64,000 bases of DNA from Streptomyces sp. NBC_00539 (GTDB lineage: Bacteria; Actinomycetota; Actinomycetes; Streptomycetales; Streptomycetaceae). The position numbers and the translations under genes are program-made. Numbering within the stretch: the first letter of the stretch is position 1; each line of letters starts with the position of its first letter. Below, one piece after another: positions 60,711-64,000 of this stretch. Below the pieces are notes generated by a model. That model saw only the letters and a program-made list of their open reading frames with translations. It had not been told where the DNA came from and did no database searches. The stretch lies in contig NZ_CP107811.1 in assembly GCF_036346105.1 (NCBI RefSeq), forward strand, positions 2,982,501 to 3,046,500, written 5' to 3'.

Positions 60711-62299
60711 TTCGCCGCCTCCCCGTTCTTGGCTTCGACGGCGACCTCGGGCTTGGGGTCCGTCCGCTTCACGTCCGACATGGTGTGCTTCACCGCCGGG
60801 TTGACGATCTCGGTCAGCGGCTTCGGGTACACGCCCAGCCCGATCAGCAGCGCGATCAGCGGGGCCACCACCAGCACCTCCCGCAGGCGCAGGTCCGGCA
60901 TCGTGCGGACCTCCTCCTTCACCGGGCCGGTCATCGTGCGCTGGTAGAGCACCAGCGTGTACAGCGCGGCCAGCACGATGCCGATGGTCGCGATGACGCC
61001 GACGACCGGGTAGCGGGTGAACGTGCCGACCAGCACCAGGAACTCGCTGACGAACGGGGCGAGGCCGGGCAGGGACAGCGTCGCGAGACCGCCGATGAGG
61101 AAGGTCCCGGCGAGGACCGGGGCCACCTTCTGCACGCCGCCGTAGTCGGCGATGAGCCGGGAGCCGCGCCGCGAGATCAGGAAGCCGGCGACCAGCATCA
61201 GCGCCGCCGTGGAGATCCCGTGGTTGACCATGTACAGCGTCGCGCCCGACTGGCCCTGGGAGGTCATCGCGAAGATGCCCATGATGATGAAGCCGAAGTG
61301 CGAGATGGAGGCGTAGGCCACCAGCCGCTTGATGTCCCGCTGGCCGACCGCGAGCAGCGCTCCGTAGACGATGCTGACCAGGGCCAGGACGAGGATCACG
61401 GGCGTCGCCCACTTGCTGGCCTCGGGGAAGAGCCCGAGGCAGAAGCGGAGCATCGCGAAGGTGCCGACCTTGTCCACGACCGCGGTGATCAGTACGGCGA
61501 CCGGGGCGGTGGCCTCACCCATCGCGTTGGGCAGCCAGGTGTGCAGCGGCCACAGCGGGGCCTTCACCGCGAAGGCGAAGAAGAACCCGAGGAACAGGAG
61601 CCGTTCGGTGCTGGTCGCCAACTCGAGCGTGCCCGCGGCGCGGGCGGCGGTGATCTCCTGGAGGGAGAAGTTGCCGGCGACCACGTACAGCCCGATGACG
61701 GCGGCCAGCATGATCAGTCCGCCGGCGAGGTTGTAGAGGAGGAACTTGACCGCCGCGTACGAGCGCTGCGCGGCCGCGTTCTCATCGGTCCCGGCGTGCG
61801 CCCGGTCCCCGAAGCCGCCGATGAGGAAGTACATCGGGATGAGCATGGCTTCGAAGAAGATGTAGAAGACGAAGACGTCGGTGGCCTCGAAGGAGATCAC
61901 CACCATCGCCTCGACCAGCAGGATCAGGGCGAAGAACCCCTGCGTCGGGCGCCAGCGGGACGAGTGGGTCTCCAGCGGGTCGGCGTCGTGCCAGCCGGCC
62001 AGGATGATGAACGGCATCAGCAGGGCGGTGAGCGCGATCAGCGCCACCCCGATGCCGTCGACGCCCAGCTCGTAGCGGACCCCGAAGTCGGAGATCCAGG
62101 CGTGCGATTCGGTGAGCTGGTAACGGGCGCCACCGGGCTCGAAGCGGACCGCGATCAGCACGGCCAGCGCCAGTGTCGCCAGGGAGACGAGCAGCGCGAG
62201 CCACTTGGCGGCGCCCCTGCGTGCGGCCGGGACGGCCGCCGTCAGGATCGCGCCGGCCGCGGGTACGGCCGCCGTCACCGTCAGAAGCGGGAAACTCAT
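60707..62299 (-). CDS. nuoM: NADH-quinone oxidoreductase subunit M (canonical locus)
   Basis: A 530-residue membrane subunit with about 14 helices. Glu in FYIFFEAMLIPMYFLIGGFG, Lys in AVKAPLWPLHTWLPNAMGEATAP, and IKRLVAYASISHFGFI show an intact proton pathway. The ATG is 1 bp after the nuoL stop. Confidence 0.95.
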   Translation of the reverse strand: MSFPLLTVTAAVPAAGAILTAAVPAARRGAAKWLALLVSLATLALAVLIAVRFEPGGARYQLTESHAWISDFGVRYELGVDGIGVALIALTALLMPFIILAGWHDADPLETHSSRWRPTQGFFALILLVEAMVVISFEATDVFVFYIFFEAMLIPMYFLIGGFGDRAHAGTDENAAAQRSYAAVKFLLYNLAGGLIMLAAVIGLYVVAGNFSLQEITAARAAGTLELATSTERLLFLGFFFAFAVKAPLWPLHTWLPNAMGEATAPVAVLITAVVDKVGTFAMLRFCLGLFPEASKWATPVILVLALVSIVYGALLAVGQRDIKRLVAYASISHFGFIIMGIFAMTSQGQSGATLYMVNHGISTAALMLVAGFLISRRGSRLIADYGGVQKVAPVLAGTFLIGGLATLSLPGLAPFVSEFLVLVGTFTRYPVVGVIATIGIVLAALYTLVLYQRTMTGPVKEEVRTMPDLRLREVLVVAPLIALLIGLGVYPKPLTEIVNPAVKHTMSDVKRTDPKPEVAVEAKNGEAAK

Positions 62300-62300
62300 C

Positions 62301-64000
62301 TCACACCGCCCTCATCAGCAGGGTCGCGGCGATGAGGATCGCCGTGCCCCCGAACATCGAGACCGCGTAACTGCGGGCGTAGCCGTTCTGCAGCTTGCGC
62401 AGCCGGCCCGACAGTCCGCCGACCGAGGCCGCCGTCCCGTTGACCACCCCGTCGACCAGGCTGTGGTCGACGTACACCAGGGAGCGGGTCAGGTGCTCCC
62501 CGCCGCGCACCAGCACGACGTGGTTGAAGTCGTCCTGGAGCAGGTCGCGCCGGGCGGCCCTGGTGAGCCAGCTCCCCCGGGGGGCGACCACGGGGACGGG
62601 CCCCCGCCCGTACTGCACGTACGCGAGGCCCACGCCGATCAGCAGGACCACGATCGTGGCGGCGGTGATGGCGCCGGCGCCCAGCGGCGGGTTCCCGTGC
62701 TCGAAGGAGGTCACGGGCTCCAGCCACTTCACGAACGCCTCGTTGATGCTGAACAGGCCGCCGGCGAAGACCGAGCCGATGGCGAGCACGATCATCGGCA
62801 GGGTCATGGTCTTCGGGGACTCGTGGGGGTGCGGCAGCTTCCCGGCCTGGTGTTCGGCGGCGGGTTCGGCGCTGGGCACGGCGTCGGCGTCGGGCGCCGG
62901 CTGCCAGCGCTTCTCGCCGAAGAAGGTCAGCAGCATCACGCGGGTCATGTAGAAGGCGGTGATGGCGGCGCCCAGCAGGGCCACTCCGCCGAGGATCCAG
63001 CCCTCGGTGCCGCCCTTGGCGAAGGCCGCTTCGATGATCTTGTCCTTGGACCAGAAGCCCGAGAGGCCCGGGAAGCCGATGATGGCGAGGTAGCCGAGGC
63101 CGAAGGTGACGAAGGTGACCGGCATGTACTTCCGCAGGCCGCCGTACTTGCGCATGTCCACCTCGTCGTTCATCCCGTGCATCACGGAACCGGCGCCGAG
63201 GAAGAGTCCGGCCTTGAAGAAGCCGTGCGTCACCAGGTGCATGATCGCGAAGGCGTAGCCGATGGGCCCGAGGCCGGCCGCGAGGACCATGTAGCCGATC
63301 TGCGACATCGTGGAGCCGGCCAGGGCCTTCTTGATGTCGTCCTTCGCGCAACCGACGATCGCACCGAAGAGCAGCGTCACCGCGCCGACCACGACGACCG
63401 CGGTCTGCGCGTCCGGCGCGGCGTTGAAGACCGCACCGGAGCGGGTGATCAGGTACACGCCGGCGGTGACCATGGTCGCCGCGTGGATCAGGGCCGAGAC
63501 CGGGGTCGGGCCCTCCATCGCGTCACCGAGCCAGGACTGGAGCGGCACCTGCGCGGACTTGCCGCACGCGGCCAGCAGCAGCATCAGGGCGATCGCCGTC
63601 AGCTTGCCCTCGGACGTGCCGTCCACCGCCCCGAACACCGGCCCGAAGGCGAACGTCCCGAAGGTGGCGAACATGATCATGATCGCGATCGAAAGGCCCA
63701 TGTCGCCGACCCGGTTGACCAGGAAGGCCTTCTTCGCGGCCGTGGCCGCGCTGGGCTTGTGCTGCCAGAAGCCGATGAGCAGGTACGAGGCCAGGCCCAC
63801 GCCCTCCCAGCCGACGTACAGCAGCAGGTAGTTGTCGGCGAGGACGAGGAGCAGCATCGCCGCGAGGAACAGGTTCAGGTAGCCGAAGAAGCGGCGGCGC
63901 CGCTCGTCGTGCTCCATGTACCCGATGGAGTAGATGTGGATGAGGGTGCCGACACCGGTGATCAGCAGGACGAAGGTCATCGACAGCTGGTCGAGCTGGA
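62301..64000 (-). CDS. nuoL: NADH-quinone oxidoreductase subunit L, N-terminus cut by window edge
   Basis: The frame stays open to the end of the window, so the start lies outside. About 565 residues are visible, which means that roughly the first 70-90 are missing. [56 protein letters not shown] and [19 protein letters not shown] confirm NuoL. The C-terminal lateral-helix region is present. Followed by nuoM and nuoN, as in a standard 14-gene operon. Confidence 0.95.
   Translation of the reverse strand, partial: QLDQLSMTFVLLITGVGTLIHIYSIGYMEHDERRRRFFGYLNLFLAAMLLLVLADNYLLLYVGWEGVGLASYLLIGFWQHKPSAATAAKKAFLVNRVGDMGLSIAIMIMFATFGTFAFGPVFGAVDGTSEGKLTAIALMLLLAACGKSAQVPLQSWLGDAMEGPTPVSALIHAATMVTAGVYLITRSGAVFNAAPDAQTAVVVVGAVTLLFGAIVGCAKDDIKKALAGSTMSQIGYMVLAAGLGPIGYAFAIMHLVTHGFFKAGLFLGAGSVMHGMNDEVDMRKYGGLRKYMPVTFVTFGLGYLAIIGFPGLSGFWSKDKIIEAAFAKGGTEGWILGGVALLGAAITAFYMTRVMLLTFFGEKRWQPAPDADAVPSAEPAAEHQAGKLPHPHESPKTMTLPMIVLAIGSVFAGGLFSINEAFVKWLEPVTSFEHGNPPLGAGAITAATIVVLLIGVGLAYVQYGRGPVPVVAPRGSWLTRAARRDLLQDDFNHVVLVRGGEHLTRSLVYVDHSLVDGVVNGTAASVGGLSGRLRKLQNGYARSYAVSMFGGTAILIAATLLMRAV

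Overview
This window is high-GC actinobacterial chromosome and almost certainly Streptomyces. The codon third positions are strongly G/C, GTG starts are common, Shine-Dalgarno sequences are AGGAG-like, and the gene order secE-nusG-rplKA-lipoprotein-rplJL-rpoBC is the Streptomyces one (family and order judged from memory, no search run). It reads as core, syntenic chromosome: no integrase, transposase, CRISPR array or prophage was found.

Region 1 (0-14.9 kb, mostly minus strand) is the transcription/translation cluster, read from right to left: tRNA-Trp, secE, nusG, rplK, rplA, a secreted LppX/LprG-like lipoprotein, an L10 leader with rplJ and rplL, then rpoB and rpoC. aspC diverges from it. 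Hairpin terminators or attenuators separate most units, and rpoBC has its own good promoter.

Region 2 (15-30 kb) is mixed housekeeping. It holds an adenosine-deaminase family gene, murB with a small partner, an MFS exporter with an autoregulated TetR repressor (two matching operators), hadA/hadB-like MaoC dehydratases, rpmG, tRNA-Met, tRNA-Thr and tRNA-Tyr, an amidohydrolase relative that has lost metal ligands, YajQ, a SulP transporter, YccF and HtpX.

Region 3 (30-47 kb) is the most interesting part. A tightly overlapped ten-gene complex I-like operon (nuoA-B-C-H-I-J-K-L-M-N) lacks nuoD, E, F and G. Its NuoC carries a long Pro/Ala tail built from a 30-bp tandem repeat. Divergent from it are two paralogous histidine kinases and one LuxR-type response regulator, followed by korAB, a 2-oxoacid:ferredoxin oxidoreductase. 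The arrangement suggests a redox module in which ferredoxin may feed the partial complex I. That is an inference.

Region 4 (47-59 kb) holds a ytfH/ytfG-like HxlR-quinone reductase pair, RarD, an S. griseus-type M28 aminopeptidase with a P domain, a ribbon-helix-helix plus Doc-like pair whose Fic motif is destroyed, a LolA-like secreted protein, a polyprenyl diphosphate synthase (probably menaquinone side chain), a CocE/NonD hydrolase, a HAD phosphatase and fumarylacetoacetase.

Region 5 (59-64 kb) is the 3' end of a second complex I operon (nuoN, nuoM and a nuoL cut by the window edge), presumably the canonical 14-gene set. Two complex I loci and a likely quinone side-chain gene therefore lie within about 35 kb.
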